From SIG598 sp045605025 (lineage in GTDB: Bacteria > Bacillota > Clostridia > Oscillospirales > Acutalibacteraceae): a DNA stretch of 64,000 nucleotides. The DNA lies in the NCBI GenBank assembly GCA_045605025.1, contig JAZUPE010000017.1, positions 15,534-79,533 on the forward strand, written 5' to 3'. Shown here one piece after another: positions 25,980 through 34,367 of this stretch. Numbering within the stretch: position 1 is the first letter of the stretch; each line of letters starts with the position of its first letter. The notes beneath the pieces are model-generated. The model worked only from the letters and a program-made list of their open reading frames with translations, ran no database searches and was not told the DNA's origin. A program made the position numbers and the translations under genes.

Positions 25980-26140
25980 ATACTCAACCGGCAGTTCTGC
26001 CGGAAAAATAAGTTCAAGGAGAGCGCTTTTTGAAGAAGAACCGTACACTGGAGACCGTGCGCTGACCGGGAGGTTTGCGTAAATACGATCTTCGCAAAAT
26101 CTCCCGCGTTGGATGTCAACAGCTTTCAGGAGGAAAAATA

Positions 26141-26794
26141 ATGAATAAAATTGACTGTGTTATCCGCAGGGAAACCGAAAACGATTACCGCGCTGTGGAA
26201 AATATCATCCGTGAAGCATTCTGGAATTTTCATGCACCCGGCTGCAGCGAGCATTATTTCGCGCACATGATGCGTGACCATCGTGATTTTGTGCCGGAGC
26301 TTGATTTTGTCGCGGAGGTGGACGGCAGAGTTGCCGGCAGTATTCTTTACACGACCAGCCGGCTGGTTGACGATGAGGGAGAGGAGAAAACCATTCTCAC
26401 CTTCGGTCCCATCGCCGTCGCGAAAGAATATCAGCGCATGGGCATAGGTAAAAGACTCATGGATCATTCCTTTGCCGAAGCGGTTAAGCTGGGGTTCGAT
26501 ACCATAGTCATCTTCGGGAACATCGGTAATTACGCTTCCAGCGGATTTGTCAGCTGCAAAAAGCACAATGTGTGTCTGGGAGACTGTTATCCCGCCGCGC
26601 TGCTGGTAAGGGAACTGGTATCAGGTGCCCTTGACGGCAGAAGATGGCGTTACGTCGAAAGTGACGCGGCACAGTGCTGCGAGGATTCCGAAGCGGTGGA
26701 GGCTTTCGATGCCCTTTTTCCACCCATGGAGAAAAAGTGGCAGCCCAGTCAGGAGGAGTTCTATGTCAGCAGTCGTTCGGTAATCGTGCGCTGA
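26141..26794 (+). CDS. GNAT family N-acetyltransferase
   Basis: The 217-residue protein has the GNAT fold: IRRETENDYRAVENIIREAF at the start, the substrate strand GRVAGSILYTTS, and acetyl-CoA motif A (FGPIAVAKEYQRMGIGKRLM), with the pyrophosphate loop QRMGIG. It resembles the predicted-acetyltransferase group of YhbS. The last 80 residues are longer than a minimal GNAT domain. It should acetylate a small molecule or protein amine; the target is unknown. AGGAGG precedes the ATG. It is a single-gene unit. Confidence 0.9.
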   Translation: MNKIDCVIRRETENDYRAVENIIREAFWNFHAPGCSEHYFAHMMRDHRDFVPELDFVAEVDGRVAGSILYTTSRLVDDEGEEKTILTFGPIAVAKEYQRMGIGKRLMDHSFAEAVKLGFDTIVIFGNIGNYASSGFVSCKKHNVCLGDCYPAALLVRELVSGALDGRRWRYVESDAAQCCEDSEAVEAFDALFPPMEKKWQPSQEEFYVSSRSVIVR

Positions 26795-26813
26795 CCTGAA
26801 AAAACACATAAAG

Positions 26814-26845
26814 AAGCCGGTGAGCGTTGTGCCCACCGGCTTTTT
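26814..26845 (+). terminator. Intrinsic terminator
   Basis: The stem AAGCCGGTG pairs with CACCGGCTT and TTTTT follows on the plus strand. It lies between the convergent GNAT and DUF3021 genes and may serve both. Confidence 0.9.
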
Positions 26846-26848
26846 GTA

Positions 26849-27268
26849 TCAGTCTGACTGTATTTGCCGTGTTATCGCTTCGGCATCACGACGGTTGCGC
26901 ATTATCAGCAGGAAAACCACCACGGCGTATATCGCCAGCACGATGAGGACGTATACGACGATACCGGAGAGGGTTAAGTCGATCCAGCCGCGCCACAGTG
27001 CAGCTGCTGTGCATACCAGCGTGATGAGGATACATTCCGTGATAATGGCGGCAGGCCAGCTGCGGACAAAACGGAACACAAGCCAGTCAATCATCTCGCA
27101 AAGAATAACCAGCACCAGCATCTCGACGAAGAAGGAGCAGTAGATGGCAGCGCCGCTGCCGCGGTCGATCATATTGCGCGCGCACACGCTCAGCACGGAG
27201 AGCATATATACCAGCGCGGTGCTGCACACGCGCTCATAGCCCGGGAGAATTTCTCTGAGTTTTTTCAT
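26849..27268 (-). CDS. DUF3021 family membrane protein
   Basis: The 139-residue protein has four membrane segments, the DUF3021 pattern, and a basic tail (MRNRRDAEAI). Members are nearly always encoded with a LytTR regulator and are thought to control it at the membrane, though no mechanism is established. Its ATG overlaps the stop of the LytTR gene as ATGA, so the pair is translationally coupled. No target gene such as an ABC transporter is next to it. Confidence 0.85.
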   Translation of the reverse strand: MKKLREILPGYERVCSTALVYMLSVLSVCARNMIDRGSGAAIYCSFFVEMLVLVILCEMIDWLVFRFVRSWPAAIITECILITLVCTAAALWRGWIDLTLSGIVVYVLIVLAIYAVVVFLLIMRNRRDAEAITRQIQSD

Positions 27269-27702
27269 AATCCGAACGCCTCCTTGAAGGATCTGAGATA
27301 ATGACGGCTGACGATGAGCTGTTCGCCGTTGCGGAGGGTGAGCCGCATTCGGGAAAAGTCAATGCCCTTTACGCTTTTCAGCGCCCGCAGGCAGACGATG
27401 GTGTTCTTGCTTATGCGCACAAAGGAGAGGTTCCGCAGCCGTGATTCCAGTTCGTTCAGGCTTTCATCCACCTCGTAGCAGCTGTCGTCGCAGTAGGCAA
27501 AGCTCCGGCTGTCCACCGAATCAAAATAGCAGATGCGGTCCGCGGGTATGACGTGTATTTCGCCGTCCAGCCGTCCTTTGACCGAGCAGTCCATCAGCCG
27601 CAGGCGGTCGATGATTGTCTGCAGTTCCGCGGTGACCTGACGGCAGTTGATGGTTATCTCAGTGTCGGTAAAATCCGGAGATTGATTTACTGTGAGTTTC
27701 AA
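27265..27702 (-). CDS. LytTR-type DNA-binding regulator
   Basis: The 145-residue protein carries a C-terminal LytTR DNA-binding domain (about 55-145: YFDSVDSRSFAYC, LSFVRISKNTIVCLRAL, LIVSRHYLRSFKEAFGL). A short helical N-terminus precedes it, with no response-regulator receiver. It forms the common LytTR-DUF3021 pair, in which the regulator often controls its own operon. A TTG start at 27702 has GAGGAG eight bases upstream; an in-frame ATG at 27720 is the alternative, six codons longer. The operon promoter is not obvious. Confidence 0.88.
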   Translation of the reverse strand: MKLTVNQSPDFTDTEITINCRQVTAELQTIIDRLRLMDCSVKGRLDGEIHVIPADRICYFDSVDSRSFAYCDDSCYEVDESLNELESRLRNLSFVRISKNTIVCLRALKSVKGIDFSRMRLTLRNGEQLIVSRHYLRSFKEAFGL

Positions 27703-27813
27703 TCGGCTCACTCCTCTCATGCCGTGATTATAACAGACGGCAGAAGACGGGGCAAGTATCTGCCGGCAAGATGCAAACCTGAGCGCTGAGCTGCAGTTTA
27801 TCGCCTGCGCGGA

Positions 27814-27842
27814 TTGCATGCGTGCAGAAAATATGTTAGTAT
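27814..27842 (+). promoter_or_regulatory. Promoter of the O-acetyltransferase gene
   Basis: TTGCAT and TAGTAT are 17 bases apart, about 50 bases before the ATG at 27891. Confidence 0.55.
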
Positions 27843-27890
27843 ATTGACTATAAGAAGCGCATCGATACTCCGCTTCAACAGGAGGTCAAT

Positions 27891-28442
27891 ATGACAGAAA
27901 TGGAAAAAATGCTTGCCGGAGAGCTTTATCGTCCGGCGGATCCGGAGATTGCCGCTCTGCATATGTGGGCAGTGGGGCTGCTCTACGATTACAATCACAC
28001 CCGCCCGGAGGATCTTGCCGGGCGCGACCGTATTCTGCGGGAGCTGTTCGGTACGGTAGAGGGGAAAATTCATGTTGAGCAGGATTTTCATTGCGATTAC
28101 GGCAAGAACATCCATGTTGGCGACAATTTCTATGCCAACTTCGGCTGCGTGATTCTGGATGTGTGTCCGGTGCGCATCGGCAAAAACTGCTTTCTGGCAC
28201 CTCATGTGGGCATCTACACCGCAACCCATCCGATCCGCGCCGAGGAACGCTATCTGGGACTTGAGTACGGCAGTCCCGTCACCATCGGCGACAATTGCTG
28301 GATAGGCGGCAATTCGGTCATAAACCCCGGCGTGACGCTGGGCAGCAACGTGGTGGTTGGTTCCGGTTCGGTGGTTACGAAATCCTTCGGGGATAACGTG
28401 GTCATCGCCGGCAATCCGGCTCGTGTCATCAGAGAACTCTGA
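27891..28442 (+). CDS. Sugar O-acetyltransferase (maltose/galactoside type)
   Basis: The 183-residue protein has the N-terminal Mac domain (EMEKMLAGELYRPADPEI) and a left-handed beta-helix of hexapeptide repeats, with the catalytic histidine in IYTATHPI. It ends IAGNPARVIREL. It transfers acetyl from acetyl-CoA to a sugar hydroxyl, as maltose O-acetyltransferase and LacA do, usually for detoxifying non-metabolised sugars. CAGGAGG precedes the ATG. It is a single-gene unit ended by a bidirectional terminator. Confidence 0.94.
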   Translation: MTEMEKMLAGELYRPADPEIAALHMWAVGLLYDYNHTRPEDLAGRDRILRELFGTVEGKIHVEQDFHCDYGKNIHVGDNFYANFGCVILDVCPVRIGKNCFLAPHVGIYTATHPIRAEERYLGLEYGSPVTIGDNCWIGGNSVINPGVTLGSNVVVGSGSVVTKSFGDNVVIAGNPARVIREL

Positions 28443-28452
28443 CGCAAAGCGC

Positions 28453-28506
28453 AAAAAAGACAGGTCATTTCCTGCCGGCTCAACGGAGGGAACGACCTGT
28501 CTTTTG
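28453..28506. terminator. Bidirectional terminator
   Basis: A 12-bp inverted repeat (AAAAGACAGGTC / GACCTGTCTTTT) lies between the convergent acetyltransferase and serine hydrolase genes, with A and T runs on both sides. Confidence 0.88.
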
Positions 28507-28523
28507 TATTCTTGGAATAGAAT

Positions 28524-29855
28524 TCAGTTTGCGTAGGGTTCGGGGATCATCTGGTCTCCGCCCTCGATGACGTTGCTGTAGACCACCTCGGCGGTTTCAA
28601 GGCAGCTGTTGCGGATGCCCATGGAATTGCTTTTGGCGTATGAACCGGTGGTGAAAACAACAACACCGGATTTGTCAGTAACATCGTAAATCGCGAGGGA
28701 GAAGATACCGTATGCCGCGCCGGTGTGGTAATAAACGGTGCGGTCGCTGAGAACTTTGTCGGATTTGCGTATGCCGATGCACTGAAGGAAATCTTCGCAT
28801 TCAAACTGGGGCTCATGCATGGCTGCAATAGTTTCAGGAGAAAGATAGCTGACACCTTTATAGGTACCGTCATTAGTGAAAAGAGTAATCACTTTTGCGT
28901 AATCGACGGCACTGATGATTAGACCGCCAGCTGCCACAGTGTGGTTCTTCCCCGGCTCTTTGTCTGCATGAGGCTGAGCAAGCCGCTCGGCACTTCTTTC
29001 GACCTCTGTGCCGTAAATGCAGTCGGCAATATTATCTTTATCTTTAAGCATAGCGCCGTTGTAAGCGGCGTCTATTTCCATTCCATTGAAAAATGCCTGA
29101 TTGGAGTATTCAGTAAGCTGGAGACCGGAAGCGGCTTCGATCAGCGCGCCGGCGATACCCATGGCGAGATTGGAGTAGAGAAAACCGGTGCCGGGAGCGA
29201 GATAAGAATAGGAATCTCTGTCCTGAATATCATACCGAATATCTCCGGAGAATGTGTACTTGGTACGGTCACGAATAGAGGATGTGTGAGTAAAAAGCAT
29301 GCGCGGCGTAATTGGAGTATCCTTGTGATAGGGATTACGCACACGATATCCGAAAACATCTCCTATATCACCGTCAAGTTCAAGCTTGCCGTCTTCAACC
29401 AGCTTCATTCCCAGTGTGCTGGTGTATACTTTGCTGAGGGAAGCGATGCGGAACTTGGTATCCCGGTTGAGTTCGCGTTTCTTTTTCTTGTCGGCAAAAC
29501 CGGTTTCGTAATGGTAGGCAACTTCTCCGTCCTTGATAACTGCCACAGTCAGGCCGGTGCAGTGGTAGTTCGATGCGATGTCGTCAATACAGGCGGATGT
29601 ATTTGTTCCGGCAAGAGATGTAAGTACAATCTCCGGTTTTTCGGGGACTTCAGCGATGGACACAACCGGAAGATCAGAACCGGAGGAAACATCAGTGTCG
29701 GATACTTCTGCCTGTGCGGGAGGTTCCGAGGGTGAACCTGTATCATGCTGAACAGAAAAACGCGCGGGGAGATACATATAAGCCAGAGCCGCAAGGTTTA
29801 TCACGAACAGGACAGAGGTCAGAATAATCAGTTTTCTGACTGACATTTTTTTCAT
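28524..29855 (-). CDS. Membrane-anchored beta-lactamase-like serine hydrolase
   Basis: The 443-residue protein has one N-terminal membrane anchor (about 10-30), a Ser/Pro/Glu-rich linker, then a class C beta-lactamase/penicillin-binding fold. That fold has the SxxK motif in IASLSKVYTS and the YxN motif in YSNLAMG. Members include D-Ala-D-Ala carboxypeptidases, esterases and peptidases, so resistance should not be assumed. It should act outside the membrane. It lies 33 bases after the CapA-like gene on the same strand, and both share a similar anchor-plus-linker N-terminus, which suggests a joint role in the envelope. Confidence 0.88.
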   Translation of the reverse strand: MKKMSVRKLIILTSVLFVINLAALAYMYLPARFSVQHDTGSPSEPPAQAEVSDTDVSSGSDLPVVSIAEVPEKPEIVLTSLAGTNTSACIDDIASNYHCTGLTVAVIKDGEVAYHYETGFADKKKKRELNRDTKFRIASLSKVYTSTLGMKLVEDGKLELDGDIGDVFGYRVRNPYHKDTPITPRMLFTHTSSIRDRTKYTFSGDIRYDIQDRDSYSYLAPGTGFLYSNLAMGIAGALIEAASGLQLTEYSNQAFFNGMEIDAAYNGAMLKDKDNIADCIYGTEVERSAERLAQPHADKEPGKNHTVAAGGLIISAVDYAKVITLFTNDGTYKGVSYLSPETIAAMHEPQFECEDFLQCIGIRKSDKVLSDRTVYYHTGAAYGIFSLAIYDVTDKSGVVVFTTGSYAKSNSMGIRNSCLETAEVVYSNVIEGGDQMIPEPYAN

Positions 29856-29888
29856 AGATACTCGTCTCTCAATCGTTTTCTATAATGA

Positions 29889-31241
29889 TTATTCTTCAGA
29901 AAAGAAACCCTGAGGGTAATCGGCGGGAGTTGTAACCGCGGGAAGATCATTGCCAACAACGGAGGTGATATGATCCCATGCGGACTTACAGGACTTCATG
30001 CCTTTTTCACTCTTGAAAACTTCAGAGTAATCTTCGAATTTGATATCATCGGAGAGTGCAAACTGTCCGGGGTAGCAGATGCGCATGAAGTTGTCGCCCT
30101 TGTCTCCGCGAACATAGCAGTAGGTTGGCAGATAAAACGCATCGGTGACACGAACCGTTCCGTCTTCTCCGCGCTCAGCCTTGACTGAGACGATCATACC
30201 GTACTGGGTTTTGGGCTTATCCAACGCGGTCTGATTGCAGAAGAAGTTTCCCAGAGAGTAGACTACAAGAGATTTTGATTCCACACCGTTGCGATCAACG
30301 GTCATCCATTCCGCCGGCTGAACACAGTGGGAGTGGCCGCCAAGGAGAACGTCGACTCCTGCTTCGCAAAGGCCTTCAGCAGCCTTGCGGAGATCATTGG
30401 AGGGAGTGTCTGTGTATTCCGTGCCCCAGTGGATAATCATTACGATCAGCTCTGCGCCGTTTTCCTTGAGCGCGTTGATCTGGGGAATGGCGTGCTCAAT
30501 GATAGATTTACTCTTGTTTTCGCAGTGGTTGACAGCAAATGCGTTTTCTCCGCGATAGGGAATGTTGGCGACCGATGTGGTGCAGATTATGCCGACCTTT
30601 ATGTTATTTATCTCCATGATAAACGGAACTTCAGATTCTTCTTTGGTAGAATATGTTCCGACGTTGATAAGGCCTGCGGCTTTAACGTTTTCAATGGTGC
30701 GGAAAAGACCACTGTATCCCTGATCGATACTGTGGTTGGTGGCCGTGGAGACCATGTTGACGTTGATACTCTTGAGAGCGTCAAGTGTCTCGATCGGCAC
30801 GTTGAAGCAGGGATAGTTTTCGATTTTTTTGTTTCCGCCGTGAACATCGACAGGTGTTTCCAGATTGGCGATGCGCAGATCTGCCACAAACGCGTCCTTA
30901 ATCATGGAGACGTAAGGCAGCAGGCTGTAAGTGTCATCTCCGTTGGAGGAGGCTCTTGTTACAGTGCCATGCAGGAGGACGTCTCCTGCCATCTGGATAG
31001 TGACCGAATCGGGAACCGTATTTTCTTCGATATCGGTGACACTTACCGAACCGGAGGAAACTACAATGTCAGTATGGCTGAGGGTATTGAAAGAGGGAGG
31101 AAAATAGCTGCCCGGATCGTCGGCAGGTGTGTTTCCGGGTATTAGGGAATTAGCGTTCAGGACAAAAAAGATATTGATAGCGACAAGCACGAAAGATGCG
31201 ATCCATAAAGATAGTCTGGATCCTGAAGATTTATTATTCAA
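29889..31241 (-). CDS. CapA/PGA_cap family metallophosphatase-like protein
   Basis: The 450-residue protein has an N-terminal membrane anchor (about 10-30), a linker rich in Ser/Asp/Pro, and the PGA_cap domain. That domain shows its start MAGDVLLHG, the IANLETPVD region, MIIHWGTEY and GGHSHCVQPAEW. The fold is a calcineurin-like phosphoesterase; CapA of Bacillus takes part in poly-gamma-glutamate export, but most relatives are uncharacterised. There are no capB/capC genes here. It starts at TTG with GGAGAG upstream and is the first gene of a two-gene operon with the serine hydrolase. Confidence 0.9.
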   Translation of the reverse strand: MNNKSSGSRLSLWIASFVLVAINIFFVLNANSLIPGNTPADDPGSYFPPSFNTLSHTDIVVSSGSVSVTDIEENTVPDSVTIQMAGDVLLHGTVTRASSNGDDTYSLLPYVSMIKDAFVADLRIANLETPVDVHGGNKKIENYPCFNVPIETLDALKSINVNMVSTATNHSIDQGYSGLFRTIENVKAAGLINVGTYSTKEESEVPFIMEINNIKVGIICTTSVANIPYRGENAFAVNHCENKSKSIIEHAIPQINALKENGAELIVMIIHWGTEYTDTPSNDLRKAAEGLCEAGVDVLLGGHSHCVQPAEWMTVDRNGVESKSLVVYSLGNFFCNQTALDKPKTQYGMIVSVKAERGEDGTVRVTDAFYLPTYCYVRGDKGDNFMRICYPGQFALSDDIKFEDYSEVFKSEKGMKSCKSAWDHITSVVGNDLPAVTTPADYPQGFFSEE

Positions 31242-31305
31242 GGCAAACTCTCCATCTGTGTGAAATGATGATAGACAATCAGACTACAAAACGCCCATCA
31301 TACAT

Positions 31306-31334
31306 ATTTTAGCCGCAAACAGGGTGCTTGTCAA
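31306..31334 (-). promoter_or_regulatory. Promoter of the CapA-hydrolase operon
   Basis: On the minus strand a perfect TTGACA and TAAAAT are 17 bases apart, about 65 bases before the TTG start. Confidence 0.8.
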
Positions 31335-31383
31335 TATCACAGGCGTTGTGTGAACAATTGTCGGAACGTGGGAGAGATCACGG

Positions 31384-32220
31384 TCAGCTCAGAATTATGA
31401 CTCTGCCGGCAGCGTCCGGATCGTCCATAATGATCTCGACCGAGGAGGGAAGCGTGATGGTTCCGGAACGGGGATTTTTGATGCTGATTACCGGCGTGGT
31501 GACGGTCGCCTCCACATCGGATTTTTCAAAGCACAGGTCGGCGTTCTCCATCCGGCAGTCAATCAGCTTCAGACCTTCGCAGTAACACAGCGGCTGTGTG
31601 CCAATTATATCACAGTTGATCAGGGTGAGATTTTTCGAATACCAGGCAAGATATTCGCCTGAGACGACGCTGTCCCTGACCGTGACGTTCTCCGCGTGCC
31701 AGAATGCGTCCTTGGTGGAAAGACGGCAGTTTTCAAACACCGCGTTTCTGACGTACTGGAAGGAATACTTGCCGGTGAACTCAACATTGCGGAAGGTGAT
31801 GTTTTCCGCGCGCAGCATAAAGTATTCGCTTTGAGCAGTGGTGTTCTCCACAACCACGTCCTTTGCCGACCAGCCGAATTCCGGCGAGATGATATCACAG
31901 CCGGAAATGGTTATACCGGTGCATTCGCGCAGTGCCTTTATACCGTGGAGCCGGCTGCCGGAGATGGTTATGCCGGTGCTGTACCACAGCGCGGCGCGGC
32001 ACAGTTCGGTCAGCTCACAGTTCTGGACGGCAAGACCGTCCACGTGCCAGAAAGGGTAACGCAGGTTGAAAAAGCAGTTTTCTGCTTCGATTGAGGCGCA
32101 TTCCTTGAATGCGCTCTCACCGTCGGCAGGACCGTCAAAGCGGCAGTTTATCACACGGGTATCGCTTATGCCGTACAGTGCCCGTTCCTCGTCAAAGGTC
32201 TTGTTTTCGATAATGTTCAT
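31384..32220 (-). CDS. DUF3737 family beta-helix protein
   Basis: The 278-residue protein is made almost wholly of short beta strands with rows of Cys, Asn and aromatic residues (VINCRFDG, IEAENCFFN, LAVQNCELT, LINCDIIG). This is the signature of a right-handed parallel beta-helix and matches DUF3737. The function is unknown. There is no signal peptide, so it should be cytoplasmic, unlike most beta-helix enzymes. GGAGAA precedes the ATG. It lies downstream of the LacI-type regulator gene with a terminator and a weak promoter between them. Confidence 0.85.
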   Translation of the reverse strand: MNIIENKTFDEERALYGISDTRVINCRFDGPADGESAFKECASIEAENCFFNLRYPFWHVDGLAVQNCELTELCRAALWYSTGITISGSRLHGIKALRECTGITISGCDIISPEFGWSAKDVVVENTTAQSEYFMLRAENITFRNVEFTGKYSFQYVRNAVFENCRLSTKDAFWHAENVTVRDSVVSGEYLAWYSKNLTLINCDIIGTQPLCYCEGLKLIDCRMENADLCFEKSDVEATVTTPVISIKNPRSGTITLPSSVEIIMDDPDAAGRVIILS

Positions 32221-32252
32221 GGTTGTTCTCCAGATTTCAGTTGTTGCTGATA

Positions 32253-32281
32253 ATTATAGCACAGACAAACAAAGCCGTCCA
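32253..32281 (-). promoter_or_regulatory. Possible promoter of the DUF3737 gene
   Basis: On the minus strand TGGACG and a perfect TATAAT are 17 bases apart, about 35 bases before the start. The -35 element lies inside the terminator stem of the upstream operon. Confidence 0.5.
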
Positions 32282-32306
32282 TACCACGGCGCGGTGCGGA
32301 CGGCTT
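32265..32306 (-). terminator. Terminator of the ylmH-trmO-LacI operon
   Basis: The stem AAGCCGTCC / GGACGGCTT is followed on the minus strand by TTTGTTTG, after the regulator gene. Confidence 0.7.
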
Positions 32307-32361
32307 GCTTTTTGCTGTGTTACGGTCATATTATGCTCTGCGTGGACGGAATGCTCCGCGG

Positions 32362-33174
32362 TTACAGAACGAACACATCGCTCCGTTCAGCGTGATGACC
32401 GGCGGCGAGCAGGCGGGCGGTGGATACTGTGTTGTCCGCGAGACGATCCGGATTGGGCGCGACGCAGATGGCGCTGGCTCCGGAGGCGGCGCACAGCCGG
32501 TAGGCGGTGGTGGAAACCACAGCAAGAGGGCGGCTGCCGTTTTTCTTCAGAAAATCCGAAAGATCATCCCAGCCGCGGCAGAAGAAAACATCGCTGCCGC
32601 ATTCGGAGGAGATATATTCCCGCAGTGATTCGCACTGCGGATCGCAGGTCACCACGCAGAAATCAAAGCCAAATTCACTTTGCGCGCGGCGCATAACCTG
32701 AGAGTAGTCGATGTTTACGCGGCAGGTAAGCGGGTGGAGGGAATATCCGTTCAGTTCGACGACCGGAACGGAGTTGTGCTGAACCGTCTTGCGGAGCGGC
32801 TCGCCGGCAGCGTCAATATAAATGATCGCGTCGGCTTTACAGGATTTTTCACATTGTCCGGCAGATAGCACAAGGGAGGAAAAACCGTTGCGTTCAATGT
32901 GGCGCACGAGAAAAGGAAGCAGCAGTCCGTGGTCGGCCTGCAGCAGAGTACCGTTTTCCGCTCCGGAGCAGATGGCGATGAGCCCGGTTCGCTGCGCGGT
33001 GTGCTTTGGTACGCGTGGACCGGTGTAGCCCATGTCGCTGACGATCTGCAGGACGCGGGCTTTGGTGGCGTTGCTTATCTTCTGGTCCTGACGGTTGTTG
33101 AGGACGTAGGATACGGTAGCCACCGACACACCTGCAGCTCTGGCGATGTCTTTGATCGTTACCCGTTTTTCCAT
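32362..33174 (-). CDS. Compact LacI-family transcriptional regulator
   Basis: The 270-residue protein begins with a clear LacI helix-turn-helix and hinge (VTIKDIARAAGVSVATVSYV, then KARVLQIVSDMGY). The effector domain is only about 210 residues, some 60 fewer than the usual periplasmic-binding-protein-like domain, and its sequence is weakly conserved. Either one lobe is reduced or the gene has diverged. The stop is not followed by remnant LacI sequence that I can recognise. It lies 17 bases after trmO. Its target is unknown; no sugar operon is adjacent apart from the DUF3737 gene. Confidence 0.88.
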   Translation of the reverse strand: MEKRVTIKDIARAAGVSVATVSYVLNNRQDQKISNATKARVLQIVSDMGYTGPRVPKHTAQRTGLIAICSGAENGTLLQADHGLLLPFLVRHIERNGFSSLVLSAGQCEKSCKADAIIYIDAAGEPLRKTVQHNSVPVVELNGYSLHPLTCRVNIDYSQVMRRAQSEFGFDFCVVTCDPQCESLREYISSECGSDVFFCRGWDDLSDFLKKNGSRPLAVVSTTAYRLCAASGASAICVAPNPDRLADNTVSTARLLAAGHHAERSDVFVL

Positions 33175-33191
33175 AATGAAGAGCCGTCCTT

Positions 33192-33887
33192 TTACTTGGT
33201 AGTGACGTCGCGGACGGTCAGTCTCTTTTCGCTGACCGAAAAGCGTACATCAAAGCCGGCGTAATCAAAGCCGTAAACACGCTCCGGGTCGCGCTGATAA
33301 GCAGGACGCGGGTCGTGGGCAAGAGCGCCGGTGAGACCGTCGCGTTTATCGGCAGGAATCCGTTCCAGCAGCTCCCCGGGGAAATCTACTTCAAGCAGAT
33401 AGTCCTGATTCTGCTGAGTGAAGCCCTCGGATGCGTCGGGGTGACAGTCGGCGTAGGGGATATAGGGTTTGATGTCGTAGATTGGTGTGCCGTCCATCAT
33501 ATCCACTCCCGCCACACGCAGTACGGTGCCGTTGACGCCGTCCTGCTCAACGCCTGTGAGACGGACGCAGGACAGCCCCAGCGGATTGGGGCGGAAAGGG
33601 GAGCGGGTGGCAAAAACGCCCATGCGGGTGTTGCCGCCCAGCCGCGGCGGACGGACTGTAGGTGACCAGTCGTTGTGGCGGTTGCCGGAAAAGCCCCACA
33701 CAAGCCAGAGGTGGGTGAAATCCTCAATGCCGCGCAGAGCTTCAGGAAAGCGGTAATCCGGCTCGAAAACGATGGTCGCCTCGATGCCTTCCACCAGTCC
33801 GCTCTGGCGGGGCAGACCGAATTTGGTAGGGAAGGCGCTGTGCAGCCGGGCGATTACTTTCAGTTCAAGGTTGTCAGAGTGTTCCAT
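33192..33887 (-). CDS. trmO: tRNA N6-threonylcarbamoyladenosine methyltransferase TrmO
   Basis: TrmO methylates t6A at position 37 of some tRNAs using S-adenosylmethionine. The 231-residue protein contains the UPF0066/TsaA domain: FPTKFGLPRQSGL at the start, FTHLWLVWGF, then the SAM-binding signature RMGVFATRSPFRPNPLGLS, and DGTPIYDIKPYIPYAD. A C-terminal RNA-contact part follows. AAAGGAG precedes the ATG. It is the third gene of the ylmH operon. Confidence 0.95.
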   Translation of the reverse strand: MEHSDNLELKVIARLHSAFPTKFGLPRQSGLVEGIEATIVFEPDYRFPEALRGIEDFTHLWLVWGFSGNRHNDWSPTVRPPRLGGNTRMGVFATRSPFRPNPLGLSCVRLTGVEQDGVNGTVLRVAGVDMMDGTPIYDIKPYIPYADCHPDASEGFTQQNQDYLLEVDFPGELLERIPADKRDGLTGALAHDPRPAYQRDPERVYGFDYAGFDVRFSVSEKRLTVRDVTTK

Positions 33888-33913
33888 AGTGTCTCCTTTG
33901 GAAGATGCTGCCT

Positions 33914-34309
33914 TCAGCCGCGCTCAAAGCGCACCTGCCGGAAAGCTCGCAGGTCATTGACCTCGCCTGTGTCGTAAAAGTGCAGGAAGATATCCGAGCA
34001 CTCCTGAGCGGAGCACAGCTTTTCCACCAGCCGGACGTACTTCTTTTTTTCGATGGCGAGCTGAACGTCTACGATGCCGTGACATTCACACGCCTGCACA
34101 TATCGGATACCATGGGTGGCGACCGGCAGTGTCAGTATCACATAAAAGTCGGGATCCTCTGTTATCCTGCGGATACAGTCGAGGATATCCTCCTGACCGA
34201 AGCTGTCGGACACGCCCACCGGTGTCTCAAGGGTGATCCATTGCCCCGGCGGGTCTTTTTCGAATTTTACGGTTCCGGTTTTTCTGAATAATCCGTCAAA
34301 AATGCCCAT
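33914..34309 (-). CDS. Hypothetical protein, 131 residues
   Basis: I do not recognise this protein. The chosen ATG (34309) has GGGGGAA upstream and gives MGIFDGLFRKTG, a start common in small cytoplasmic proteins. The rest is soluble, with CECHGIVDVQLAIEKKKYVRL in the second half and a basic end (FRQVRFERG). It lies 26 bases upstream of trmO and 58 downstream of ylmH on the same strand, so it is part of that operon. An earlier in-frame start at 34393 overlaps ylmH and looks unlikely. Confidence 0.7.
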   Translation of the reverse strand: MGIFDGLFRKTGTVKFEKDPPGQWITLETPVGVSDSFGQEDILDCIRRITEDPDFYVILTLPVATHGIRYVQACECHGIVDVQLAIEKKKYVRLVEKLCSAQECSDIFLHFYDTGEVNDLRAFRQVRFERG

Positions 34310-34367
34310 TGTACGTTCCCCCGTTAAAATATTACACCCGCATAATGAGTACGGAATGGCTGACTGT

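Noticed and set aside
28524..29855. An antibiotic-resistance beta-lactamase
   Set aside because: The fold and SxxK/YxN motifs fit, but the group is dominated by peptidases and esterases, and the linked CapA-like gene argues for an envelope role.
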